The position numbers were made by a program, and so were the translations under genes. From positions 1 through 64,000 of the forward strand of contig JAUCGI010000002.1 in NCBI GenBank assembly GCA_030378035.1: a stretch of DNA of 64,000 nucleotides, in the 5' to 3' direction. Shown one piece after another: positions 28,001-36,978 of the stretch. The stretch is from Desulfobacterales bacterium HSG2 (GTDB taxonomy: Bacteria > Desulfobacterota > Desulfobacteria > Desulfobacterales > 4be13). How positions within the stretch are numbered: the first letter of the stretch is position 1; the number at the start of each line of letters is the position of its first letter. The notes beneath the pieces were generated by a model. The model saw only the letters and a program-made list of their open reading frames with translations, was not told the DNA's origin and did not search any database.

Positions 28001-28953
28001 TCTGCACGGATACGGCCGCCTTCGGCAACGATCTTTCCCCCGCGGATAAAAATCCGGCCCCCGCCCCGGCCGGAGGTTTCCAGTACGGCGTTTCCGGACA
28101 GGGTCACATCGCCCATCCGGTCAAAACCGGTCAGGTCCGGATCCGTGTCTGTGAACCGGACCTCTCCGGCCGACCGGACCGCGCACAGACTGATCCGGCC
28201 GTCGGGCGCTTTCACGTCACCCGGAAGTTTCGTATCCGTGACCGGGTTGCCGTCTCCGTCCAGGACCGGCTCGCCGCTTTCATCTCTGCGCACGGCGGTG
28301 AAGCGGGTCCCGTTTCCGATGCTGATGTCACCCCCGGCCAGCATGATCTTCTTTCCCCCGGAAAGATGAAGACCGGTGGGATGATCTTCCCAGTCCCGCT
28401 CTGTGATTTCCCCTCTGCCCTCTGCCCGAATCGGAGCGACATCACCGTCCAGAAAGCCGAAGGCCGCGGGCGCGGCCACGGAGAGCACGTCGTTTGCACG
28501 GGGGAGGGCGTAAAACCGATCATTCCCGCCCATCCGCAGATAGTCGGCCGTGCTGACACGGAACGAACCGCCCAGGTCCAGAGACGCGTTCGGCCCGAAC
28601 ATCACGCCCGCGGGATTCAGGAAATACATATCCGCATCGGGAATTGCCGACGCGAGCCTGCCGTCAATCAGCGAGGCTTCGCCGCCGGTCACGCGGCTGA
28701 TGATGTTCCGCACCGAATCCGGGCCTGTGAAGGTCGCACTTTCGCCGGTGTGAATGTTGAACTGCTGGAAACTGTGGAACAGATTTGCTCCGGCCTGCTT
28801 TCCGTATTCGGCCCGAATATCATAATCCGGTCCCTGCAAATGTGATTCTCCCACGGAGCCGACAGTTCCGTCCAGTGTGATCTGGGCCTGGATCGGAACC
28901 ACGAGACTTATGGACAAAAGAATCATGACGGTCAGTTTTATGCTGTCTTTCAT
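25030..28953 (-). CDS. Two-partner secretion (TPS) domain exoprotein, C-terminally shortened
   Basis: The start at 28953 follows AAGGAGGCAAGATC and gives 1,307 residues. A Sec signal (about 1-28, ending IQA) precedes a filamentous-haemagglutinin-type TPS domain. Its motifs are AGANLFHSFQQFNIHTGESA and FLNPAGVMFGPNASLDLGGS. The rest is a beta-helix-like region rich in GGDISV, SGNVTV and AGNI repeats, with an insert (about 660-870) of IYTGE and VIEVTDAG repeats. It matches the N-terminal 1,290 residues of the neighbouring TPS-CHAT protein and then stops after PTFGPSRSAVPGCR, with the TPR-CHAT part missing. It is probably secreted by a TpsB pore encoded elsewhere. Confidence 0.85.
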   Translation of the reverse strand: MKDSIKLTVMILLSISLVVPIQAQITLDGTVGSVGESHLQGPDYDIRAEYGKQAGANLFHSFQQFNIHTGESATFTGPDSVRNIISRVTGGEASLIDGRLASAIPDADMYFLNPAGVMFGPNASLDLGGSFRVSTADYLRMGGNDRFYALPRANDVLSVAAPAAFGFLDGDVAPIRAEGRGEITERDWEDHPTGLHLSGGKKIMLAGGDISIGNGTRFTAVRRDESGEPVLDGDGNPVTDTKLPGDVKAPDGRISLCAVRSAGEVRFTDTDPDLTGFDRMGDVTLSGNAVLETSGRGGGRIFIRGGKIVAEGGRIRAETLEDRDGRGIDIECESLLMNDGFRIATASRGSGGGGDISVRAETVVQLKGNDPNLSESRIETITDSMEPDAGTGGGIRIEAEEILLEDGGSIHSISRKGSGNSGDVTLRAEKRIRLSGNDAYGQGTMISCESHSLGSSGDVRIETGDLEMRDGGQIYSVTAGSGDSGNVIVNAGGKVALEGVCILGLATLIRTDTFNASGDAGDVTLNAGELVLTDGAVIYSSTSSFDTNLPSGNGGDVTVHVEGDAVLSGVNPHGMTIDIGSGVHTLSLSSGAGESGDTGNITLTARNLTLRDGANISSGGNSPAGRGDIDISVRDDITVSGDSAQTELLEPGVYQLWWMTVFSTELYDKSVSGIYIRSENKSGLSDRAGNIRIQANRLLLSDGGTVSTATGGGGNAGNIDLRVGRLDMESGAVISSRSTRINAHEVSDIRERDSRFLTKGDVVRISEAQGGRSADYIYTGENTFLFLADDTVADMNALESLPGQRIVPEGAVVRVTDAGNGESALFMRASTEGHERWAPYNPDQTVTMAGMSELDSLPFQIHSHLGEDIPSAARDRVIEVTDAGGGKPARFFCTYAERHDAPGVYRIRVIRIMNFEVAGTEELTALSEQYDLKNGTMANISGANISGDADMSTRLLYADGEWIPFGSVHQVGDMNAMNALVRTKAGDVAHITDDGAGSPSALIYSGKEWLPLGQTFTVSDTADTPVARAGDVIRISGNDGDTKYSVHDGSGWVPFETAGRAGTVAVRAGSVSVTGKSSISTATSGNGSGGGIDIEAGDIRIGSDSSVTTDSDSTDFGGPAGRIRISAGDNVEVTGGSSLRAEARSAGGGQISVDADNRIYLLNAAATSNVSQGGSNGGDVSLSAESVVLNQAGVSANADEGDGGAIFITAENFVRSSDSGVTATSRRGNEGTVRIEAPDADISGTLTVMPETYLNAAKWAKTPCEQRGTGKRSRFVIKGPDAAPRPLDDLRPSPTFGPSRSAVPGCR

Positions 28954-29022
28954 GATCTTGCCTCCTTCTTCTCTGTTATGGTATTGGATTTCCGTGTCTG
29001 TAAACATGAACTTTTCCAGTTC

Positions 29023-32000
29023 TCAGAGCCAGTTCCCGATTAGCAGAAACGGGGCCCAGAATGCGGGATGGTCATATTCCGATTCGCTGATAAGCTTTTT
29101 CTGGGCATTCCGCAGGGCTTCTGCTTTTGAAATACCGGGCTGACCGATCTGCCGGTAAAATTCTCTCATCGTCAGAAACGCGGCCTCGTCGCTGACGGGC
29201 CAGAGGGTGGCAAGCACACTCTTCGCACCGGCTTTCAGGGCGGCACCCGCAAGGCCGAAGGCCGCCCGTGCATCCCCCGTGGCCGTTTCGCAGGCGCTCA
29301 GGGTCAGCAGTTCCGGGACCTCCCTCCGGTATCGCCTCAGCCCCACAAGCTCCTCAAGCCCGTCCATTGTCAGTATGCCGTCATAAGTTACCAGAAAAGT
29401 GTCCCGGGAGGTGCTGCCGAACACCGCGTGGCTGGCGATATGGAGGATTCCGTAATTCTGATTTGTGATCTCCGCCCGGAGTCTCTCTGTCGTGAAATCC
29501 CGGTTCATCAGAATTTTTCCGTCCGTGGCTGCCCGGACCGCCTCCAGTTCCCTTTCCACCTCCATCAGCGGAGAAAAGCCCTCTTTTGCTTCGGAAATCC
29601 CGCAGATGAGCGTCCGCCCGGATTCCTCCAGGGTCTGTCCGATATCGGTGAGACTCAGCGACGGAATAGTTCCCAGGGCATATTTTTCCACCAGAAAATG
29701 CTCGCCGTCGTGCAGTGCGGAGAAGGGGAGCAGGGAGAGCGGGCCGTCCGGCACGATGATCAGTGTATCAATGCTCCGGGAAGCGAATTCGCTCTCGGCC
29801 GGACGGATCAGCCAGTTGTAAAGACGCACAGCCTCTTCCTGAAAATCATCCGCTTTCTCTTCCAACAGTTCCCGGAATCTCTTCGCCGTGCTACATAACT
29901 GCCCGGCACTCACCGGAATTCTGATCTGCGTCAGGCGGTCCGGCAGCATCAGCATCAGATACAGGTGATCCGGCATCAGAATCGGACAGATCACCGCGGT
30001 GCCGGGAGAAATGTTCCCCCATATTCCGGTTCTGTCAAGATCGTTCAGACATTCGTCCCGGAAGAAATTCTCCAGTTCGGCTTTTTTCAGAAATTCCACA
30101 GTGTCCCATGCTTCTCTTATCAGGATATGGGAGGTTTCCGAAGTGTCAGCCGCTCTGAGAAGCAGTTCTGCCAGTTCACTGTAAACCGGTCTGACGTCTT
30201 TGTCAAAAATGTCTTTCAGCCCCCGGAATCCCGTGAAGAATTCTGTGCGGATCGGGTTCAGGGTTGCCACCGCGCGCTGATAGGATTCAATCCCTCGGCG
30301 GATGTCACCCTGCTTTGCGAACAGTCTCCCCGACTGTCGCTGCCAGCGATACAGAATTTCCGGGAAATATCCCTGCTGGGCGGAAAATATCGCCTTGCGG
30401 GTCAGTCTCACCGCGTCGTCGTAACGCTCTTTTTTCTCATAATACTGTCCCAGACAGCCATAAGCATAAGAGGCGATCCGGTTGTTCCGTATGTCTTCAC
30501 CGATACGGGCCGCCGCTCTCAGCCAGCCTTCCGTCCCGGCTTCCGAAGTCTCCGCGGCAAGCATGCTCAGAGAAATCAGGTCCGCGGCTTTGCCGTATGT
30601 CTCCGGCTGTCTCCCGATCACTTCCGCGGCCTGTTTCAGAGTGACAACCGCGTTCTGATGTTTCCCTTTTGTCATTTCCGTGCAGGCCGTGTTCAGCAGG
30701 ATTTTCGATTTCAGCGAGAGCGCCGCTTCGGAATCTCCCAAATACGGAAGGTACTCCCGATACGCGGCCAGCGATCTCCGGTAATCCATGTTCGACCGGA
30801 AATTCCCCAAGTTGTTCAGAACGCCCGATATGAGCAGCGGATTTCCGGTCCGGCGGGCATGGTCCAGGGCCTTTTTCAGATACTTCGTTGCCTCCAGCCT
30901 GTTTCCGAGGCAGAGATGAACATCCCCGAGACTGCTGAGAAGAATCGCCATGCCGGACGATCCGCATCTGTTTTCCGCATCCGGCAGTGTTTCCCGAAGG
31001 ATCGCAAGGGCCTTGCGATGATATCCGAGGGCAAGATACGCATGGGAGAGAAGTGCCGCATGATAAGCGGGCTTCTCCTGAAAAATCAGTTTTTCTTTTC
31101 CGGTGTCCTGTAAATTTGTTCTCCCTTCCAGCAGTCTCACCGCACCGGAGAAATCGCCTTTGCGAAAAAATTTGTCTTCCTCGGAATACGGATCAGGGAA
31201 AACGGGACTCGGCTGCAGATCATCCAAAGGTGTGGGCACGGCGTCCCGCCCTCTGATCTCAAAGCGGCTTCTCTTTTCGGCACTTCTCTGTTCGCATGGC
31301 GTCTTTGCCCATTTCGCCGCGTCTAAGTAGGTTCCGGGCATAACGCTCAGAGTCCCGCTGATATCGGCATCCGGGGCTTCGATCCTCACCGTTCCCTCAT
31401 TGCCGCGCCTGGAGGTTGCCGTCACGCTGCTGTCCGATGACCTGACGAAATTCTCAGCGGCGATGAAAACCGCGCCGCCGTCCCCTTCATCCGCGTTCGC
31501 GGAGACGCCGGCATGATTCAGAAGCACGGATTCCGCGGAAAGGGAGACGTCCCCACCGTTGCTTTCGCCCCGGCTGACATTGCTGGTGGCCGACGCGTTC
31601 AGCAGGTATATCCGGTTGTCCGCGTCAGCGGAAATCTGCCCGCCACCGCCACTCCTGGCTTCGGCGCGGAGCGCCGCACCGTCGGTCAGTTCCACAATAT
31701 TTCCTGCCGCAAGGCGAATTTTCCCGGCAGGGCCGCCGAAATCGGTTGAATCGCTGTCGGTGGTGACGGACGAGTCCGAACCGATCCGGATATCGCCGGC
31801 TTCAATGTCGATGCCGCCGCCGCTTCCGCTTCCGGAGGTGGCGGTGCTGATGCTGCTTTTGCCGGTCACGCGCACGGTTCCGGCCCGGATCGCGACAGTT
31901 CCTGCCCGGCCGGCGGTTTCAAAAGGAATCCATCCGCTTCCGTCATACACAGAATATTGCATGTCATCGTCACCGTCGGAGATACGAACCACATCCCCGG

Positions 32001-35000
32001 CCCGGGCATCAAGGGAGTCGGCATCGGCTGTGTCTGACACGGTGAATGTCTGACCGAGCGGAAGCCATTCTTTTCCGGAACAGATCAGTGCGGAAGGGCT
32101 GACGGTACTGTCATCCGCCTTATGCACCACATCCCCCGTCTTTGTCTGAATCAGGGCGTTCATCGTATTCATATCGTCAGTCTGATGCATGCTGCCGAAC
32201 GGAATCCATTCCCCGTCCGCATAGAGTACGCGGGTGTTCATATTCTCATCTTCGGAGATATTGGCCTCGGAAATATTGGCTATGGTTCCGTTTTTAAGAT
32301 CATACCGTTCCGAAAGGGTCGTCAGCTCATCCGTTCCGGTGACTTCGAAATCCATGATTCGGATCACTCTTATTCTGTAAACACCCGGCGCGTCATGACG
32401 CTCCGCATAGGTGCAGAAAAACTGTGCCGGTTTTCCGCCCGCATCCGTCACCTCAATCACCCTGTCCCGGGCTGCGGACGGAATATCCTCCCCCAGTTTG
32501 CTATAAATCTGATAAGGGAGACTGTCCAGCTCGGACATGTCAGCCATTGTTATCATCTGATCCGGATTGTACGGTGCCCATCTTTTATGTCCTTCTATGG
32601 AAACTCTCATAAAACGGGCGACTTCCCCGTTGCCCGCATCGCTTACGCTTACCACGGCGCCTTCGGGAACAATCTGCTGTCCGGGAAGTGCTTCCAAAGC
32701 CTCCATATCCGCCACGGTGTTATTCGCCAGAAACAGAAAGAGGGCCTCGCCTGTATAGATATAATCGGCAGACCGTCCGCTCTCCGCGTCGCTGATTTGG
32801 ACAATATCACCCCTGACGAGAAATCGGCTGTCCCATCCCCGGCTGTCAGAAATTTCATGCGCGTTGATCCGGGTGCTTCTTGACGATATGACCGCACCCG
32901 ATTCCATTTCCAGACGGCCGACCCGCAGATCGATATTTTCGGCGTTTCCTCCGCCCCAGGTCTCGGTGGATATGGTTCCGCCCTTGGAAAGAACCAGGCG
33001 GTCTGCCTGAATACGGATATTTCCGGAGTAATCGGAAAGTCCGATTCTGTTTTTGGAATGGATGTAAACTCCGCTCACGGACTTATCGTAGAGTTCGGTG
33101 GAAATGAGCGTCATCCACCACAACTGATATACCCCCGGTTCAAGCATTTCTATGTGTGCGGAGTCTCCGGACACGGTCATCGTATCCTGCACAAGGATAT
33201 CAATGTCTCCTCCGCTGACCGGAGCGTTGCCTCCCGCGCTTCCCGAGCTGATTTTTGCACCGTCCCGTATTGTCAGGTTTCGGGCAGTCAGGGTGATGTT
33301 TCCGGTATCTCCCGGCTTACCGGTCCCGGAAGAAAGAGAGCCTGTGTGAACGCCTGAACCGATGTTAACCGTCATTCCGTGGGGATTCACTCCGGATAAA
33401 ACGGCATCACCTTCCACATGGACCGTAATGTCACCTGCATTTCCGGATCGAAGGTCTGCATCTAATGCGGAAGTTCCCGAATAAATGGAGGCCCCGCCTG
33501 TCAGAACCAGTTCGCCCGCATTCACGGTCACGTTGCCGGCATCTCCGGTAGCATTGAAGGTGTCCGCTCTGATCAGACTGGGCAAACCCGAAGCAGCCGT
33601 TCCTTCCATCGCCACTTTGCCACCGGCGTTCACAGTGACGTTTCCGGAATCACCTGATCCGGCTGTCACACTGAAAATCTGTCCCCCGTCGCGCATCTCA
33701 AGATCACCGGTTTCAACACTGACATCGCCCGAACGGCCTGACGCTTTTGATTGGCAAGAGATAAAACTTCCCTCTCCGAAGGCATTGTTTCCGGATAAGC
33801 GGATGTGTTTTCCGGCCCGAACAGTAATATCGCCGCCATTCCCGCTTCCTTCCGAGTTTGTGTAAACAACTCCGCCATCCTCAAGCAGAATCTCCTCCGC
33901 ATCGATCTGAATCTTGCCTCCGGTGCCCGCGTCCGGTTCAATGCTGTCAGTAATCGTTGTAATTTCGCTTTTCGACAGGTGGATCGGATTTTTTCCTTTC
34001 AGTTCAACAGTGTCCGCCCGGACGGAGATATCGCCTCCTCTGCCGCTGTCACGGGAACTTGTGATGATACGAGATCCGTCGTTCATCAGCAGGTTTTCGC
34101 ACCCGATATTAATGCCGAGGCCGTCCCGGTCTCCCAGGGTCTCTGAACGGATATGGCCAGTTTCAGCAACGATATTTCCCCCGCGGATAAAAATCCGGCC
34201 CCCGCCCCGGCCGGAAGCATCCAGCAAAGCGTTCCCGGAGAGGGTTACATCGCCTGCCCGGGTGAAATCTGTCAGGACCGGGTCGGTCTCTGTGAACCGA
34301 ACCTCCCCGGCCGACCGGACCGCGCACAGACTGATCTGCCCTGCGGGCGATTTCAGCTCGCCGGGATATTCCGTATCCGTGACCGGATTGCCCTCTCCGT
34401 CCAGGACCGGCTCGCCGCTCTCATCTCTGACCACTGCGGTGTATCGGGTTCCGTTTCCGATGCGGATGTCACCGCCGGCCAGCATGATGTTTTTTCCCTC
34501 GGAAACACGGAGACCGGTGGGGTGATTTTCCCAGTCCTGCTCCGTAATTTCCCCTCTGCCCTCAGCCCGAATCGGAGCGACATCGCTGTCCAGAAAACCG
34601 AAGGCCGCGGGCGCGGCCACGGAGAGCACGTCGTTTGCATGGGGGATGGCATAAAACCGCTCATTCCCGCCCAGCCGCAGATAGTCGGCCGTGCTGACAC
34701 GGAACGAACCGCCCAGATCCAGAGACGCGTTCGGCCCGAACATCACGCCCGCGGGATTCAGGAAATACAGATCCGCATCGGGAATTGCCGACGCGAGCCT
34801 GCCGTCAATCAGCGAGGCTTCGCCGCCGGTCACGCGGCTGATGATGTTTCGCACCGAATCCGGGCCTGTGAAGGTCGCACTTTCGCCGGTGTGAATGCTG
34901 AACTGCTGGAAACTGTGGAACAGATTTGCTCCGGCCTGCTTTCCGTATTCGGCCCGAATATCATAATCCGGCCCCTGCAAATGTGATTCTCCCACAGAGC

Positions 35001-35094
35001 CGATAGTTCCGTCCAGTGTGATCTGGGCCTGGATCGGAACCACGAGACTTATGGACAAAAGAATCATGGCGATCAGTTTTATACCGTTTTTCAT
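29023..35094 (-). CDS. TPS-domain exoprotein with TPR repeats and C-terminal CHAT peptidase domain
   Basis: The start at 35094 is preceded by AAAGAGGCAAGATC and overlaps the stop of the upstream gene (ATGA). The 2,023 residues consist of a Sec signal, a TPS domain (about 28-200), a beta-helix passenger with GGDI/AGNV repeats, a TPR-like helical region (about 1310-1690) and a CHAT caspase-like peptidase domain. The CHAT catalytic pair is visible as His1889 in HIASH and Cys1935 in LSACETATGDARAAFG. CHAT domains are cysteine peptidases of the separase/caspase clan, frequent in bacterial conflict and self-killing systems. The fusion implies a peptidase exported to the surface. A truncated paralogue lies 69 bases downstream. 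Confidence 0.88.
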   Translation of the reverse strand: MKNGIKLIAMILLSISLVVPIQAQITLDGTIGSVGESHLQGPDYDIRAEYGKQAGANLFHSFQQFSIHTGESATFTGPDSVRNIISRVTGGEASLIDGRLASAIPDADLYFLNPAGVMFGPNASLDLGGSFRVSTADYLRLGGNERFYAIPHANDVLSVAAPAAFGFLDSDVAPIRAEGRGEITEQDWENHPTGLRVSEGKNIMLAGGDIRIGNGTRYTAVVRDESGEPVLDGEGNPVTDTEYPGELKSPAGQISLCAVRSAGEVRFTETDPVLTDFTRAGDVTLSGNALLDASGRGGGRIFIRGGNIVAETGHIRSETLGDRDGLGINIGCENLLMNDGSRIITSSRDSGRGGDISVRADTVELKGKNPIHLSKSEITTITDSIEPDAGTGGKIQIDAEEILLEDGGVVYTNSEGSGNGGDITVRAGKHIRLSGNNAFGEGSFISCQSKASGRSGDVSVETGDLEMRDGGQIFSVTAGSGDSGNVTVNAGGKVAMEGTAASGLPSLIRADTFNATGDAGNVTVNAGELVLTGGASIYSGTSALDADLRSGNAGDITVHVEGDAVLSGVNPHGMTVNIGSGVHTGSLSSGTGKPGDTGNITLTARNLTIRDGAKISSGSAGGNAPVSGGDIDILVQDTMTVSGDSAHIEMLEPGVYQLWWMTLISTELYDKSVSGVYIHSKNRIGLSDYSGNIRIQADRLVLSKGGTISTETWGGGNAENIDLRVGRLEMESGAVISSRSTRINAHEISDSRGWDSRFLVRGDIVQISDAESGRSADYIYTGEALFLFLANNTVADMEALEALPGQQIVPEGAVVSVSDAGNGEVARFMRVSIEGHKRWAPYNPDQMITMADMSELDSLPYQIYSKLGEDIPSAARDRVIEVTDAGGKPAQFFCTYAERHDAPGVYRIRVIRIMDFEVTGTDELTTLSERYDLKNGTIANISEANISEDENMNTRVLYADGEWIPFGSMHQTDDMNTMNALIQTKTGDVVHKADDSTVSPSALICSGKEWLPLGQTFTVSDTADADSLDARAGDVVRISDGDDDMQYSVYDGSGWIPFETAGRAGTVAIRAGTVRVTGKSSISTATSGSGSGGGIDIEAGDIRIGSDSSVTTDSDSTDFGGPAGKIRLAAGNIVELTDGAALRAEARSGGGGQISADADNRIYLLNASATSNVSRGESNGGDVSLSAESVLLNHAGVSANADEGDGGAVFIAAENFVRSSDSSVTATSRRGNEGTVRIEAPDADISGTLSVMPGTYLDAAKWAKTPCEQRSAEKRSRFEIRGRDAVPTPLDDLQPSPVFPDPYSEEDKFFRKGDFSGAVRLLEGRTNLQDTGKEKLIFQEKPAYHAALLSHAYLALGYHRKALAILRETLPDAENRCGSSGMAILLSSLGDVHLCLGNRLEATKYLKKALDHARRTGNPLLISGVLNNLGNFRSNMDYRRSLAAYREYLPYLGDSEAALSLKSKILLNTACTEMTKGKHQNAVVTLKQAAEVIGRQPETYGKAADLISLSMLAAETSEAGTEGWLRAAARIGEDIRNNRIASYAYGCLGQYYEKKERYDDAVRLTRKAIFSAQQGYFPEILYRWQRQSGRLFAKQGDIRRGIESYQRAVATLNPIRTEFFTGFRGLKDIFDKDVRPVYSELAELLLRAADTSETSHILIREAWDTVEFLKKAELENFFRDECLNDLDRTGIWGNISPGTAVICPILMPDHLYLMLMLPDRLTQIRIPVSAGQLCSTAKRFRELLEEKADDFQEEAVRLYNWLIRPAESEFASRSIDTLIIVPDGPLSLLPFSALHDGEHFLVEKYALGTIPSLSLTDIGQTLEESGRTLICGISEAKEGFSPLMEVERELEAVRAATDGKILMNRDFTTERLRAEITNQNYGILHIASHAVFGSTSRDTFLVTYDGILTMDGLEELVGLRRYRREVPELLTLSACETATGDARAAFGLAGAALKAGAKSVLATLWPVSDEAAFLTMREFYRQIGQPGISKAEALRNAQKKLISESEYDHPAFWAPFLLIGNWL

Positions 35095-35843
35095 GATCTT
35101 GCCTCTTTCTTTTGTCTGTATTTCATTCTGACAGCGCCGATAGCACTCTTCCACATCATCAGAAACGCGCCTTTCCAGGTGGGACGATACGCGTCGGCAG
35201 ATTCGTCAAAATACAGGTATCCGGTTTTAAGCTGCAAATCCATCTCCCTAATCAGCGAATCTCTCAGATAGTCAAGTTCCCCGCCTTCACGCGGGAGGCG
35301 ATTTTCAGCTTCTCCAATGAATTCGGAAACTTTCTGCTGATGAATGTTGTACAGCGTACCCATATCCTGTTCGCCGGGAAATCGGAATATCCGGCTTTCA
35401 GGAACATCCTTGAAAACCGGAGGCATTCCGTTGTTATTCGTTGAAATCTTATTATCCGTGGAAAAATGGGTACAGAACTCCACATACGCGTTTGTCACCC
35501 GTTTTTCCTGTCCGGAATTTCCCAGTGAGATAATTGTGACCGCCATATCCTTCTCTGTCTGATTGACAAATAATCTGAAATAAGTCGTCGACATCGCCGG
35601 CTCATGCTCAGGCTCAAACACATCGGCAACTGCCTCAAACCCCAGGCTTTTCAGTACATACGTCACCTGAGACAGAAGCTGCGCCACATATTTCGGAAGA
35701 TAGGCAGTATCCATGAGTAATAGTCCGGAATCACGGGGCATACGGATCTTAAAACGGGCGATTATCGGAATCACAATAAAAGGCGGGATGATTATGATCC
35801 CCAAAACAATGATAACCAAAGAAATGATAATTGTGTAAAACAT
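35091..35843 (-). CDS. N-terminally membrane-anchored protein of unknown function
   Basis: The 250-residue protein starts with a long hydrophobic helix (ISLVIIVLGIIIIPPFIVIP, about 7-28). A soluble domain of about 220 residues follows. Conserved-looking features are GLLLMDTAYLPKYVAQLLSQ and a C-terminal WKGAFLMMWKSAIGAVRMKY. The stop overlaps the start of the TPS-CHAT gene (ATGA at 35091-35094), so the two are translationally coupled and probably work together, perhaps as a membrane-bound regulator or immunity partner of the exported peptidase. I do not recognise the family. Confidence 0.65.
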   Translation of the reverse strand: MFYTIIISLVIIVLGIIIIPPFIVIPIIARFKIRMPRDSGLLLMDTAYLPKYVAQLLSQVTYVLKSLGFEAVADVFEPEHEPAMSTTYFRLFVNQTEKDMAVTIISLGNSGQEKRVTNAYVEFCTHFSTDNKISTNNNGMPPVFKDVPESRIFRFPGEQDMGTLYNIHQQKVSEFIGEAENRLPREGGELDYLRDSLIREMDLQLKTGYLYFDESADAYRPTWKGAFLMMWKSAIGAVRMKYRQKKEARS

Positions 35844-35868
35844 TTTGTCTTCTTCTCCTTTAATTTTT

Positions 35869-36019
35869 GTTTACTCTTGCTCTTGCTCTTGCTCTTGCTC
35901 TTTATCTTGCTCTTTATCTTTATCTTGCTCTTTATCTTTATCTTTATCTTTATCTTGCTCCTGATAAGAAACAAGAGCAAGAGAAAGAAAAAGAGAAAGA
36001 GAAAGAGAAAGAGAAAGAT
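35869..36019. repeat. CTCTTG/CTTTAT and GAGAAA hexamer palindromic tract
   Basis: About 80 bp of CTCTTG and CTTTAT hexamers turn at TCCTGATAAGAAACAAG (about 35958) into GAGCAA/GAGAAA hexamers, forming a long imperfect hairpin. It lies between the ABC ATPase gene and the downstream 250-residue gene and might act as a transcript boundary. Confidence 0.9.
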
Positions 36020-36028
36020 TGCCACTTC

Positions 36029-36958
36029 TCACTGAACTTCCCCCTTGGTAACGCGCATGAAGATATCTTCAAGATCGCTTTGTTGCAGTTTGAATTCTGA
36101 AATTCTGTGACCCTGCTGCACGAGGGCCGCCAAAAGATCGCTTCCGTCTTCTTCTCCGCCTTCCAGTTCAACCTGTATTTCTTTCCCGGAATGGCGGACA
36201 TCCTTTACTTTCGGCATTTCCATCAATGCCTTGAAAAGAGCGTCCTGTCTGTTGCATGACCGCACAAGCAGGCTAAGGTGCGGCGTCTTTTTCTCCACCA
36301 GTTGCTCGATAGTACCGGTTTGGAGGATCTTTCCCTGCTCAATAATGATTGCACCGTCGCAAAGCTCTGTAAGCTCCGTCAGAATATGAGAACTGATAAG
36401 GATGGCTTTGTCCTGTCCGGAAAGGATCTTCAGTAATTCCCTAAGCTCAATTCTCGCACGCGGATCAAGTCCTGCCGCGGGTTCATCCATCAGAAGCACA
36501 GGCGGGTCATGGACCAGGGCCCTTGCCAGGCTGACACGTTGCTTCATCCCTTTTGAAAGGGCTTTGAGCATCTTCTCACGGATACCTGTGAGGTTGGTAA
36601 ATTCCTCCACGCCTTCAATGCTCTGTCTGCGTTTTTTCCCTTTGAGTCCGTAAGCACGGGCAAAAAAATCAAGATATTCATGAACGGTAATATCATTATG
36701 CTCGGGCAGGGTGTCCGGCATAAAGCCGATTGTTTTGCGGACTTCTTCGGGATACTGGGTAACGGAGAATCCATTAATGTAAGCGTCTCCTCCCGAGGGA
36801 TCGTCAAGGGTGGCAAGAATTCGCAGGGTCGTGGTCTTACCTGCTCCGTTCGGTCCCACAAACCCGAAAATCTGCTTTGATTGGAACTCGAAAGAGATAT
36901 TTTTCAACGCATGGGTTTTACCGAACTTTTTCTCGAGATTTTTGACTTTGATTTTCAT
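36029..36958 (-). CDS. ABC transporter ATP-binding protein (CcmA/ABC-2 type)
   Basis: The 309-residue ATPase has Walker A GPNGAGKT at 35-42, the signature LSKGMKQR at 134-141 and Walker B VLLMDEP at 154-160, with the D-loop AAGLDP following. The D-loop and a C-terminal accessory domain of about 90 residues (LSLLVRSCNRQDAL ...) place it in the drug/Nod-factor/ABC-2 exporter class. It lies 20 bases after a large membrane protein gene and upstream of four permease paralogues on the same strand, so those are likely partners. A GTTTAGTGTTTGGTGTTTGG simple repeat lies just before its start. Confidence 0.92.
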   Translation of the reverse strand: MKIKVKNLEKKFGKTHALKNISFEFQSKQIFGFVGPNGAGKTTTLRILATLDDPSGGDAYINGFSVTQYPEEVRKTIGFMPDTLPEHNDITVHEYLDFFARAYGLKGKKRRQSIEGVEEFTNLTGIREKMLKALSKGMKQRVSLARALVHDPPVLLMDEPAAGLDPRARIELRELLKILSGQDKAILISSHILTELTELCDGAIIIEQGKILQTGTIEQLVEKKTPHLSLLVRSCNRQDALFKALMEMPKVKDVRHSGKEIQVELEGGEEDGSDLLAALVQQGHRISEFKLQQSDLEDIFMRVTKGEVQ

Positions 36959-36978
36959 TTTTGTTTGGTGTTTGGTGT

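Noticed and set aside
25427-34986. Many long + strand frames opposite the two TPS genes (up to 382 codons)
   Set aside because: They are antisense shadows caused by the high-GC codon bias of the TPS genes. None has family features.
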